A stretch of 64,000 nt of DNA from CAVPTL01 sp963729195 (GTDB taxonomy: Bacteria; Actinomycetota; Thermoleophilia; Gaiellales; JAICJC01): NCBI GenBank assembly GCA_963729195.1, contig CAVSNF010000006.1, positions 1 through 64,000 on the forward strand. The letters run 5' to 3'. Both the position numbers and the translations under genes were made by a program. Of the stretch, positions 55,370-63,459 are shown one piece after another (positions within the stretch are counted from its first letter, which is position 1; each line of letters opens with the position of its first letter). The notes beneath the pieces were generated by a model. That model was not told the DNA's origin and ran no database searches. It worked only from the letters and a program-made list of their open reading frames with translations.

Positions 55370-56431
55370 TCAAATTCGCCCGCCCGGCGGTGGGCCGGTG
55401 GATCGGCGCACAACCACAGTTGGCCGGGTCTGGAGTACCCGGCTCTCGACCGCCTTGCCATCAATCCGGTCAATCAGCGCCTTGACCCCGAGCTCGGCCA
55501 TCTCGCCGAGCGGCATCCGCACCGTGGTTAGCGGGGGCTGCACGTATGCCGCAAGCGGGGCGTCATGGAAGGCCACCACCGACACGTCCTCAGGGACTCG
55601 GATACCCGCGCCGGCGAGCGCCGCGAGCACGCCGATCGCCGCAGCCACACTCCACACCGCAACGGCGGTGGGACGCTCTGGCCAGCGCCGGAGGAGTTCC
55701 TCGCACGCAGCGTATCCGCCGGCCTCGTCGAACGACGATTCCACGATCCGGTCGCGCCACTCCTCCAGCCCGGCGGCACGCAGCGCGCTCACGAATCCCT
55801 CGAGCCGGCGGTGGGCAGTGTCGGCGTCGCTCGGACCCGAGACGTAGCCGATATCCGTGTGGCCGAGTTCGATCAGATGCTCGACGCCCATGCGCATGCC
55901 AAGGGCGTCGTCGATCGTCACGCTCGGTGCCAGCGACCCCGCGCGGCGATTGACCAGGATCAGCGGCAGGTCGGTGTTCAGAATCTCTCGCAGCAGCGGC
56001 TCGGCAGTGGACGCGCTCGCGAGCATCAGCCCGTCGACTCGCCCTTCCAGCAGCAACCGGTGGTACGCCTGGCCCGCCTGCATGAACTCCTCGGCGTCGG
56101 CGATCAAGAGCACGTAGCCGGCCTCCGACGCGGCCCGCTCGGCGCCTTTGATGATCTCGGAGTTGACGGGGTAGGCGAGGTTGGGGATGACCAGGCCGAT
56201 GGTGGTCGTGCGCTGCGACTTGAGCCCGCGGGCCGCGGCGTTCGGCCGGTAGTTGAGCTCGGCCGCCGCCGCGAGGATTCGCTGCCTGGTTTCGGGCCGC
56301 ACCCCGACGGTCGGGTCGTCGTTGAGCACGCGTGAGGCGATCGAGGTACCGACACCGGCGCGCTCGGCGACGTCGACGAGGCGAGCGACACGGCGCTGGG
56401 GCCCGCTTCGGGTTGTGCCGTCGGATGTCAT
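55370..56431 (-). CDS. LacI-family transcriptional regulator 3
   Basis: 353 residues from ATG 56431. RLVDVAERAGVGTSIASRVL is the helix-turn-helix; AAELNYRPNAAARGLKSQRT the hinge; TTIGLVIPNLAYPVNSEIIK, EHLIELGHTDIGYVSGPSDA, VPEDVSVVAFHDAPLAAYVQ and TTVRMPLGEMAELGVKALID the effector domain. Its ATG overlaps the stop of the E1-alpha remnant (ATGA). It is nearest to the operator at 56749. Confidence 0.92.
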   Translation of the reverse strand: MTSDGTTRSGPQRRVARLVDVAERAGVGTSIASRVLNDDPTVGVRPETRQRILAAAAELNYRPNAAARGLKSQRTTTIGLVIPNLAYPVNSEIIKGAERAASEAGYVLLIADAEEFMQAGQAYHRLLLEGRVDGLMLASASTAEPLLREILNTDLPLILVNRRAGSLAPSVTIDDALGMRMGVEHLIELGHTDIGYVSGPSDADTAHRRLEGFVSALRAAGLEEWRDRIVESSFDEAGGYAACEELLRRWPERPTAVAVWSVAAAIGVLAALAGAGIRVPEDVSVVAFHDAPLAAYVQPPLTTVRMPLGEMAELGVKALIDRIDGKAVESRVLQTRPTVVVRRSTGPPPGGRI

Positions 56432-56634
56432 CGTGGCCCACCCAGCATCGGCTTGAGTGTTAGCTCGAGCCGGCGGGCACCGAGGTCGAGGGAGCCAATC
56501 TGTAGTGCGAGCGCTTCCTGCCCGGTGCACAGGTGCAGCGAGCCCTGCACCGTCCGGTCGGCGTTGAGTGCGGGCAGGGTCTCGCCGACCCGCCGGATGC
56601 GGTAGCACCGCCGCACCGCCTCCTCCTGCCGCAC
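56428..56634 (-). pseudogene. N-terminal fragment of a 2-oxoacid dehydrogenase E1 alpha subunit
   Basis: 68 residues from GTG 56634: RRCYRIRRVGETLPALNADR then GSLHLCTGQEALALQIGSLD. RIRR and the (F/S)LHL-x-x-GQEA pattern are the start of pyruvate/acetoin dehydrogenase E1 alpha proteins, normally about 330 residues. After GQEAL the sequence leaves the family and stops on the LacI 3 start. It is a remnant, but it has a ribosome site and could be translated as a leader. Confidence 0.6.
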
Positions 56635-56722
56635 GCTCGCACCCCCTTCAGGCCCAGCCGAACACTTGCCCCCAAGGGGCTTTTGCGACCTGCGTCACCC
56701 CCGCATGGAGGGCGATTTGACT

Positions 56723-56765
56723 TTGATCAGCCGGTTGATCATAATCGCTGAAAAATCGGTTTTCA
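56723..56765 (+). promoter_or_regulatory. Operator region of the SDR-MBL-cupin operon
   Basis: Two TTGATCA direct repeats at 56723 and 56735, 12 bp apart, then a LacI-like inverted repeat TGAAAA, ATCGG, TTTTCA at 56749-56765. The latter touches the AAGGAGG of the SDR gene, so a bound repressor would block transcription or initiation. A related palindrome occurs at 58767. Confidence 0.6.
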
Positions 56766-56774
56766 AGGAGGTTT

Positions 56775-57569
56775 GTGGCACCCGATCGACATACCGGCAA
56801 GGTCGTGCTCGTCACGGGCGGCGGGAGCGGAATCGGCCGCGCGACGGCTCACCGGTTCGCTCGGGAGGGCGCCGCTGCAATCCACGTGGTCGACCACTTC
56901 GCCGACCGAGCGGAGCGGGTCGCGGGCGAGTTGCAGGAACTCGGTGTGCGCTCGACCGCAATCACCGCGGAACTTGCCGAGCTCGCGGGCTGCCACCAGG
57001 CGGTCGACGCTGTGCTCGAGGCTGAGGGCCGTCTCGATGTGGTCGTCTCGAACGCCGCGGCGTGGACCGAGGAACCGTTCCTCGAGATGAAGGACGAGTC
57101 CTGGCTCAAGGTCATCGGGGTCAACCTGACCGCCTACTTCCGCGTGGCCCAGCGCGCCGCCCAGGCGATGGCGAAGGCCGGCGAGGGGGGCGTGATCCTG
57201 TTCACCGCATCGATCTCTTCGCTCGGTGCGAGCCCCGAGTTCGCTCACTACTCAGCGGCCAAGGCGGGCGTTGCGAACCTCACCCAAACGATGGCGATCG
57301 AGCTCGCGCCGCACCGCATCCGCGTCAATGCCGTGAGCCCCGGCCCGGCTGATACGCAACAGTCGGTCGACCTCGTCGGCGCCGAGCTGATGGACAAGTG
57401 GCGTGCCGAAGGCTTTCCTGTCGTACCGCTCAACCGGCTTGCCTCGGCCGAAGACATCGCAGCGGCGTTCTCGTATCTCGCCTCCGACGATGCCGGTTAC
57501 GTCACCGGAGTCAACCTGGTTGTCGACGGCGGTCTCACCGCACACGCCTACTCGGTGCCGGAGAGCTAA
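56775..57569 (+). CDS. Short-chain dehydrogenase/reductase
   Basis: 264 residues from GTG 56775 with AAGGAGG at 56765-56771. Cofactor site VLVTGGGSGIGRATAHRFA; DVVVSNAAAWTEEPF in the NAG position; catalytic Ser in FTASISSLGA; Tyr and Lys in FAHYSAAKAGVANL; C-terminal YVTGVNLVVDGGLTAHAYS. NAD(H)-dependent by the family norm. First gene of a sugar- or organic-acid-like catabolic set under LacI control. The substrate is unknown. Confidence 0.93.
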   Translation: MAPDRHTGKVVLVTGGGSGIGRATAHRFAREGAAAIHVVDHFADRAERVAGELQELGVRSTAITAELAELAGCHQAVDAVLEAEGRLDVVVSNAAAWTEEPFLEMKDESWLKVIGVNLTAYFRVAQRAAQAMAKAGEGGVILFTASISSLGASPEFAHYSAAKAGVANLTQTMAIELAPHRIRVNAVSPGPADTQQSVDLVGAELMDKWRAEGFPVVPLNRLASAEDIAAAFSYLASDDAGYVTGVNLVVDGGLTAHAYSVPES

Positions 57570-57571
57570 CC

Positions 57572-58315
57572 ATGAAGCTCACCGATGACGTGTATCTGGT
57601 CGGCGGCGGAGACTATGGTTTCAACCTTTCACACCGGCTCGACTGCCATGTGTACGTCGTGGATGGCGGTGACGAGCTGGTGATGATCGACGCCGGCTTT
57701 GGACCCGGTACCGAGCGCATCCTCGAACTGATGGAGGCCGACGGGCTCGACCCGCGCCGGGTTTCGAAGATCGTGATTACCCACTACCACGCCGACCACG
57801 CCGGCGGGTGCGCCGCGATGGTCGACGCGACCGGAGCCGAGCTGTGGGCACCGGCCGAAGCGGCCCAGGCGATCCGCACGGGAGACGCCGACGCCATCGG
57901 CCTCACGTGGGCGCAGTCATTTGGCTTCTACCCCGACGACTACGTGTGGCAGGCGTGCGACGTCGCCACCGAGTTCGCCGACGGCGACCGCATCCATGTG
58001 GGCGAGCTCGTGCTCGAGGCGGTGTCGACCCCCGGCCACTGCACCGGCCACCACGTGCTGAGGCTCGCCGGCCGCATGCGCAGCTACCTGTTCGCGTCCG
58101 ATCTCGTGTTCTGGGGTGGGGCGATCATTTTGCAGAACGTGCCCGACTCCAACGTCCAGGAGTACGCGGCGTCAATGAACCGTGCGCTCGAGCTGGAGTT
58201 CGACGCGCTGTTGCCGGGCCACCACATGATCTCGCTCGAGAACGGCCGCCGGCACGTGGAGGCTGCTGCGCGTGACTTCAACCGCATCGGCCTCCCGCGC
58301 GACTTGCTCCGATAG
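57572..58315 (+). CDS. Metallo-beta-lactamase-fold hydrolase
   Basis: 247 residues. HYHADH at residues 71-76, the metal His in STPGHCTGHHVLRLA, metal Asp in FASDLVFWGG, and a last His in LLPGHHM. Both zinc sites look complete. It begins two bases after the SDR stop, so the two are in one operon. Lactonase, glyoxalase-II-like or ester hydrolase activity would fit; the sequence does not decide. Confidence 0.9.
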   Translation: MKLTDDVYLVGGGDYGFNLSHRLDCHVYVVDGGDELVMIDAGFGPGTERILELMEADGLDPRRVSKIVITHYHADHAGGCAAMVDATGAELWAPAEAAQAIRTGDADAIGLTWAQSFGFYPDDYVWQACDVATEFADGDRIHVGELVLEAVSTPGHCTGHHVLRLAGRMRSYLFASDLVFWGGAIILQNVPDSNVQEYAASMNRALELEFDALLPGHHMISLENGRRHVEAAARDFNRIGLPRDLLR

Positions 58316-58324
58316 GAAGGGGAC

Positions 58325-58705
58325 ATGATGGCGACATACGCAGAACCGCACGCCGAGACCACGATTGCCTCGGCCGACCTGGACCCGTGGCCGCTCCCGG
58401 CAGAGTGGGTGCTCGAGGGCCACCCGACACCCTCAGGCGCGGTGTTGAGTCGTTCCGACGACTCGCGCATCATCCGCGGTGTGTGGGAGTGCACGCCCGG
58501 CAAATTCACGTGGACCTTCAGCTACGACGAGACGCTGGTTGTGGTGGACGGCCGCGCCACCGTGGAGCTCGACACCGGTGAGACGGTCGACCTTGCGCCC
58601 GGAGTGATGGCCTTTTTCGGCCGAGGCCACGAGGCCACCTGGACGGTGCACGAGACCCTGCGCAAGGGATTCCACGCCGACTCCCCCGACCCGCTGCCGT
58701 TCTAG
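58325..58705 (+). CDS. Cupin-domain protein (DUF861-like)
   Basis: 126 residues. One cupin barrel: RIIRGVWECTPGKFTWTFSY, ETLVVVDGRATVELDTGETV, LAPGVMAFFGRGHEATWTVH. Pattern as in cupin_3 proteins such as ureidoglycolate- or ethanolamine-related cupins. AGGAAGGGG upstream. Third gene of the operon; may be an enzyme, or a sugar- or acid-binding protein. Confidence 0.84.
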   Translation: MMATYAEPHAETTIASADLDPWPLPAEWVLEGHPTPSGAVLSRSDDSRIIRGVWECTPGKFTWTFSYDETLVVVDGRATVELDTGETVDLAPGVMAFFGRGHEATWTVHETLRKGFHADSPDPLPF

Positions 58706-58744
58706 ATGGTGCTCGATATCTCCGCGAGGGCAGAAACGGGATGT

Positions 58745-58782
58745 TTGACAAACCGGGATACGTATTGGAGAATCGATTTTCC
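58745..58782 (+). promoter_or_regulatory. Promoter and LacI-type operator of the ABC importer operon
   Basis: A TTGACA box at 58745-58750, a 17-bp gap, and GAGAAT at 58768-58773 fit a sigma-70-type promoter. A 16-bp near-perfect palindrome, GGAGAATCGATTTTCC (58767-58782, one mismatch, central CG), covers the -10 box. It matches the operator at 56750-56765 at 12 of 16 positions, so one LacI protein may control both units. Confidence 0.65.
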
Positions 58783-58850
58783 TCTGGCCGGGCAAGCGTA
58801 CCCGCCAACTCACCCACGACCTGTCCTGCGGCATGACCGAAGGAGGAGGA

Positions 58851-60581
58851 ATGGCTCCGGAATCCGGATCTGAGCACCCAGTCGAGGGGCTCATCGACGA
58901 CTACCTCGCCAGGCGCGTCAGCCGTCGGGCGTTCTTCCGGCGCGCGGGAGCCCTGGGCCTGTCGGTCAGCGCTGCGGCGTCCATCCTGGCCGCATGCGGC
59001 GGTGGACGCAGCGGAGAGTCGAGCGGCACCGCCTCGGTCACCACCGGCGGCGGTTCGACCAACGCCGGACCGGTGCAGAAGGGCGGGCAGTTGATCGAAG
59101 GCTACGACCGCGACTTCTCACCGCTCAACCCGGTCCTCACCCCATGGGATGATCCCGGATTCGTCGCGGTGTACGAGTATCCGCTGGTGCGAGACGCCCA
59201 CGGTCAGTACAAGGCGTCCTTGTTCCAGTCGTGGGATATCTCGTCCGATCTGTTGACGTGGACGTTCACACTCCAGCCGGGCCTCAAGTTCCAGAGCGGC
59301 GCCGTCGCCAACGCCCAGGCGGTCGCCGACAACTTCAACGTCTTCCGCGACCCGAACAAGGGCCAGAACGCGATCTTCTGGCCGGCTGTCAAGAACGTGA
59401 CTGCACCCGACCCCACCACGGTCGTGGTCACCATGCACACGCCGTTCACCGCCTTCCCCGAGACGCTCGCGACCGAGAACTCGATGTTATGCAATCTCCA
59501 GCAGGTGCAGCAGCTCGGCGACAACTATGGCGTCACCGGGGCCGACGGCACGGGGCCGTTCACCCTCAAGTCCTATCAGCCGGGTACGGCCGTCGTGGTC
59601 GACCGCTGGGCCGATTACCCCGGCAGCGGGATCCCTTACGTGACCAACAAGGGTCCGGCATACCTCGACTCGGTCAAGTGGGTTCCGATCGTTGAGGTCG
59701 GCCGCCGCGCCGACGAGATCGAGACCGGCAGCGTCAACGTGGTCAAGAACCCTGCGCCGCAGGACATCACGCGCCTGCAGGGCAATTCCAACCTGGTCAC
59801 GACCGAGTTTCCCGCGCTTGCGAACTTCTGGATCTCGCTCGACTGCTCGCTCTCGGAACTCGGCTTCGACGACGTGCGGGTGCGTCAGGCGATCTCGCAC
59901 GCGATTGACCGTAAGTCGCTGGCCGAGTCGCTCTATTTTGGCCACGCTATCGGCACTCCTGGCCCGATCGCGCCCAACGTCCGCTGGTACGACAAGGGTG
60001 TCGAGGCGTATAACCAGTTCGACCTCGACAAGACGGCCTCATTGCTCGACGCCGCCGGCTGGAAGATGGGCTCGGGCGGGGTGCGCGAGAAGAACGGTGT
60101 CAAGCTTTCGTGGACACATCTCGCGGACAGTGGCCAGCCCACCACCTCGCCGGTCATCGACCAGGCGGTCGTGGCCATGCTCGCCAAGGCGGGGATCGAC
60201 ATGAAGCTCAAGGTCGTCGATGACGCCACCTTCAACTCGCAGGTCTACGCGGGCACCAAGCACCCCGCCTCGTGGAGCTACGAGTGGCTGTGGTCGTCGC
60301 CGATCGACCTGCTCGTGTATTTCCACGTCGTGCCGAGCGACGCCTACAACGGGTCGATCCCGCAGGTGAAACAGGCGTGCGCGGCGTGGCAGAGCGCCGG
60401 CAGCATCGACGAGATGGCTCAGGCGGCGAGCGCATTGCAGCTCTCGTGGGCCAAGTACCTACCGAAAATCCCGATCCTGACGACGTATAACACCTGGGTC
60501 GCGCAGGACTCGGTGATTGGGTACAACCCAATCTCATCGATGCTGTACCCGCTCTACAACGATGTCTGGATCAAGTCATAG
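58851..60581 (+). CDS. Peptide/nickel-class ABC importer solute-binding lipoprotein
   Basis: 576 residues from ATG 58851 with AAGGAGGA upstream. SRRAFFRRAGALGLSVSAAA is Tat-like and is followed by the lipobox LAAC (Cys49), so export may be by Tat with lipid anchoring. The mature protein is SBP family 5: GQLIEGYDRDFSPLNPVLTP, LTWTFTLQPGLKFQSGAVAN, GADGTGPFTLKSYQPG, VRQAISHAIDRKSLAESLYF. The family binds peptides, nickel, opines or plant oligosaccharides; the ligand here is unknown. Confidence 0.93.
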   Translation: MAPESGSEHPVEGLIDDYLARRVSRRAFFRRAGALGLSVSAAASILAACGGGRSGESSGTASVTTGGGSTNAGPVQKGGQLIEGYDRDFSPLNPVLTPWDDPGFVAVYEYPLVRDAHGQYKASLFQSWDISSDLLTWTFTLQPGLKFQSGAVANAQAVADNFNVFRDPNKGQNAIFWPAVKNVTAPDPTTVVVTMHTPFTAFPETLATENSMLCNLQQVQQLGDNYGVTGADGTGPFTLKSYQPGTAVVVDRWADYPGSGIPYVTNKGPAYLDSVKWVPIVEVGRRADEIETGSVNVVKNPAPQDITRLQGNSNLVTTEFPALANFWISLDCSLSELGFDDVRVRQAISHAIDRKSLAESLYFGHAIGTPGPIAPNVRWYDKGVEAYNQFDLDKTASLLDAAGWKMGSGGVREKNGVKLSWTHLADSGQPTTSPVIDQAVVAMLAKAGIDMKLKVVDDATFNSQVYAGTKHPASWSYEWLWSSPIDLLVYFHVVPSDAYNGSIPQVKQACAAWQSAGSIDEMAQAASALQLSWAKYLPKIPILTTYNTWVAQDSVIGYNPISSMLYPLYNDVWIKS

Positions 60582-60587
60582 CTCCGT

Positions 60588-60605
60588 GCCCGGCTTCGGC
60601 CGGGC
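60588..60605. promoter_or_regulatory. UUCG-loop hairpin between binding-protein and permease genes
   Basis: GCCCGGC, TTCG, GCCGGGC starts six bases after the stop. UUCG tetraloops are unusually stable. Such hairpins protect the mRNA 3' end of the binding protein or end part of the transcripts, so that more binding protein than permease is made. No T-tract. Confidence 0.55.
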
Positions 60606-60617
60606 CGGAAAGGTGTA

Positions 60618-61550
60618 GTGGCGACCTTTATCGTCCGTCGGGCGGCCTATTCGCTGCTGCTCCTGTTTTTCGCATCGCTGTTGGTGTTTTACGGGCTCCG
60701 CGTGGCTCCCGGTGACATCGTCACCGCCATCGCGTCGCCCACCAATGCGCATCAGATCCGAGTCAACCTGAACGAGCGGCTGGGCCTCGACAAGCCCCTG
60801 CCCGTGCAGTACTTCGTGTTCGTCTCCCACCTGTTGCGAGGGGATCCCGGCGTGTCGGTCGTCAACGGCGCGCCGGTGAGCACGATCATCGAGCAGTCGG
60901 GTCCCAAGACACTCGCCCTGGGGCTCTCGGCCGCGATCCTCACCTACGCCCTGGCGATCCCGCTGGGGGTGGTTGCGGCGGCACGCCGCAACCGCCTGCT
61001 CGACCACGGCGTGCGCTTGAGCGTGGTGCTCCTGATGGGAATCCCAAACTTCTTCCTGGCGGTGCTCCTGATCCAGTTCTTCGGTGTCCAGCTCGGCTGG
61101 CTGCCGGTGGCGGGGCCGGGCGACTGGAAGCACCTCGTCCTGCCGGCGATCGTCCTGTGCGTCGAGTCGGTGGCGCTCAACCTGCGGTTGATGCGCTCAT
61201 CCGTGCTGGAGGAGCTCTCGCTCGACTACATGCGCACGCTGCGGGCCAAGGGCCTCGGTGAGAAGCGGATCCTGTGGGTGCACGCATTTCGCAACGCGCT
61301 CACACCGGTGGTTGCGCTCGCCGGCGTGATCCTGCCGACACTGCTCGGTTACACGCTCGTGGTCGAGACGATCTTTCGCTTCGAGGGGCTCGGCTACCAG
61401 CTGGTACAGGGCATCATCCACCGCGACTACGCGCTGGCCCAGACGCTCGCGCTGATGTTCACGGCGATGGTGATCTTCTTCAACTTCCTTGCTGACGTGG
61501 CCCACCAGCTGATCGATCCTCGCGTCCGCGACCAGATCAGGGGCAACTGA
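60618..61550 (+). CDS. ABC importer permease 1 (DppB-like)
   Basis: 310 residues from GTG 60618. ATFIVRRAAYSLLLLFFASL, LLRGDPGVSVVNGAPVSTII, and the EAA loop SLDYMRTLRAKGLGEKRILW that contacts the ATPase. Six spans. Standard DppB/OppB layout. The next gene begins on its stop (TGATG). Confidence 0.94.
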   Translation: MATFIVRRAAYSLLLLFFASLLVFYGLRVAPGDIVTAIASPTNAHQIRVNLNERLGLDKPLPVQYFVFVSHLLRGDPGVSVVNGAPVSTIIEQSGPKTLALGLSAAILTYALAIPLGVVAAARRNRLLDHGVRLSVVLLMGIPNFFLAVLLIQFFGVQLGWLPVAGPGDWKHLVLPAIVLCVESVALNLRLMRSSVLEELSLDYMRTLRAKGLGEKRILWVHAFRNALTPVVALAGVILPTLLGYTLVVETIFRFEGLGYQLVQGIIHRDYALAQTLALMFTAMVIFFNFLADVAHQLIDPRVRDQIRGN

Positions 61551-62464
61551 TGGCGTCGGCCCAAGAGCTTGTCGTCGAGTCGACTGAGGATCTGCTTGAT
61601 ACCTCGAGCGGGTTCCGAGACGCGCTCTCGCTGCTGTATGCGAACAAGGCTGGGCTATTCGGCGCGATCGTCACGGCGATTGTGCTCATCATCGGCTGCA
61701 TCGGGGCGATCGTGCTCGCGGTGCCCTCGCTGCACCACCTGTACCTCGATCAGAACCTGTCCGAGGCTTTGTTCGCACCTGGGATCGGCGGGCACGTGCT
61801 GGGCACCGACGAATACGGCCGCGACATCCTGTGGCGCGCCGTTGCCGGCACCGGCATCTCGCTGCTCGTGGCCGTCATCACCACCACCTTCACCCTCGTG
61901 CTTGGGCTCACCTTGGGGTCGATCGCCGGCTACTTCGGCGGCAAGTTCGACACCTGTATCGCCGCCTTGATCGACCTCACCTGGGGCTTCCCGCTGCTGC
62001 TGGTCGCGGTCGTCTTCGCCGGCATGCTCGGACCGGGCCTGCGGCCGGTGATCCTGGCGATCGGCGTGGTCATCTGGGCGGGCTTCGCGCGGGTCGTACG
62101 CGCCCAGGTGCGGTCGATGCGCGAGCGCGAATTCGTCGAGGCGGCCCGCGCACTTGGCACCCCGGCCCACATGATCATCATCAAGCACATGCTCCCGAAC
62201 ATCCTTGGCACGGTGCTGGTGATGGCCTCGTACTACGTGGCGGTGAGCGTGATCGCCGAGGCGGCGTTCTCCTTCATCGGCCTCGGCGCCCAACCGCCGA
62301 CTCCCAGCCTGGGCCAGATGATTGCCGACGGTACCAACTACTTCAGCACGAGCTTCTGGCCCGCGGTCGTCCCCGGCGTCATGATCGCGCTGATCGTGCT
62401 CGGCCTGAACCTCCTCGGCGACGGCCTGCGCGACATCTTCGACCCCAGGTTGAGGCGGTTGTGA
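61550..62464 (+). CDS. ABC importer permease 2 (DppC-like)
   Basis: 304 residues. N-terminal OppC_N region (DALSLLYANKAGLFGAIVTA), then LGTDEYGRDILWRAVAGTGI, the hallmark of DppC/OppC, and the EAA loop EFVEAARALGTPAHMIIIKH. SFIGLGAQPPTPSLGQMIAD is conserved. Partner of permease 1; GTGA overlap with the ATPase gene. Confidence 0.94.
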   Translation: MASAQELVVESTEDLLDTSSGFRDALSLLYANKAGLFGAIVTAIVLIIGCIGAIVLAVPSLHHLYLDQNLSEALFAPGIGGHVLGTDEYGRDILWRAVAGTGISLLVAVITTTFTLVLGLTLGSIAGYFGGKFDTCIAALIDLTWGFPLLLVAVVFAGMLGPGLRPVILAIGVVIWAGFARVVRAQVRSMREREFVEAARALGTPAHMIIIKHMLPNILGTVLVMASYYVAVSVIAEAAFSFIGLGAQPPTPSLGQMIADGTNYFSTSFWPAVVPGVMIALIVLGLNLLGDGLRDIFDPRLRRL

Positions 62465-63459
62465 ACGCGACCGCCCCTGCCGTCGAGGTTCCGACGCTCG
62501 CGATCGACGACATCTCGGTCGCGATCCACAGCCGCCGCGGCACGCGCCCGGCGATCGACCACGTGTCGCTTGAGGTGAACCCGGGCGAGGTGGTGTGTGT
62601 GGTCGGCGAGAGCGGCTGCGGCAAGACGCTCACCGCGCTCGCCGCGATGCGACTGCTGCCCCCCGCAGCGAAGCTCACCGGCGGTCGGGTGCTGCTCGAC
62701 GGCGAGGATCTGACGTCGCTCAGCGACAGCGACATGCGCCGCCGCCGCGGGCGTGCGATCTCGATGATCTTCCAAGAGCCGATGACCGCGCTCGACCCCT
62801 CGTTCACGATCGGCTACCAGCTGACCGAGACTTACCTGGCCCACCGCCCCGGTGACAAACGGGCAGCCCGCGAACGCGCCGAGGAGGTGCTCGGGCTTGT
62901 CGGCATCCCGGGCGGCAAGCGCCGGCTCGCCGACTACCCGCACCAGTTCTCGGGCGGGATGCGGCAGCGGATTGTGATCGCCATCGCGCTCATGATGGAG
63001 CCACAGCTGCTGATCGCCGACGAGCCTACGACCGCCCTCGACGTCACCATCCAGGCGCAGATCCTCGACCTCATCCTCGAGCTGCGCGCCAAGCTTGGGA
63101 TGAGCGTGCTCTTCATCACCCACGACCTCGGCGTCGTGGACGAGATCGGCGACCGGGTGGTGGTGATGTATGCGGGCGAGGTGGTCGAGGCGGCCCCCGC
63201 GCGACAAATCTTCTCCGCGCCCGCCCACCCGTACTCGCAGGGCCTTTTGCATAGCATGCCCGCGCTCGCGCCGGTGGGGCAGCGGCTGCCCGTGATCGAG
63301 GGACGGGTGCCCAGCCTGGGAAACGTTCCGATGGCCTGCCGCTTTGCTCCCCGCTGCCCCAACCGCCAGGCGGCCTGCGACGAAACCCACCCCAACCTCG
63401 AGCACACGACCGATGACCATGAGCTCCGCTGCTTCTATCCCACTCCCTTCGACGCCTGA
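62461..63459 (+). CDS. ABC importer ATP-binding protein 1 (DppD-like)
   Basis: 332 residues from GTG 62461. Walker A VVGESGCGKTLTALAA, Q-loop MIFQEPMTALDPSFTIGYQL, signature FSGGMRQRIVIAIALM, Walker B LLIADEPTTALDVTIQAQIL, switch His in LFITHDLGVV, and the oligopeptide-transporter C-terminal cysteine motif CRFAPRCPNRQAACDETHP, which in this class can bind an Fe-S cluster. Overlaps the next ATPase gene by 47 bases. Confidence 0.95.
   Translation: MNATAPAVEVPTLAIDDISVAIHSRRGTRPAIDHVSLEVNPGEVVCVVGESGCGKTLTALAAMRLLPPAAKLTGGRVLLDGEDLTSLSDSDMRRRRGRAISMIFQEPMTALDPSFTIGYQLTETYLAHRPGDKRAARERAEEVLGLVGIPGGKRRLADYPHQFSGGMRQRIVIAIALMMEPQLLIADEPTTALDVTIQAQILDLILELRAKLGMSVLFITHDLGVVDEIGDRVVVMYAGEVVEAAPARQIFSAPAHPYSQGLLHSMPALAPVGQRLPVIEGRVPSLGNVPMACRFAPRCPNRQAACDETHPNLEHTTDDHELRCFYPTPFDA

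Noticed and set aside
61831..62460. 5' extension of the first importer ATPase frame by 210 codons
   Set aside because: It overlaps permease 2 and has arginine/histidine-rich shadow composition; GTG 62461 with GTGA coupling is the right start.
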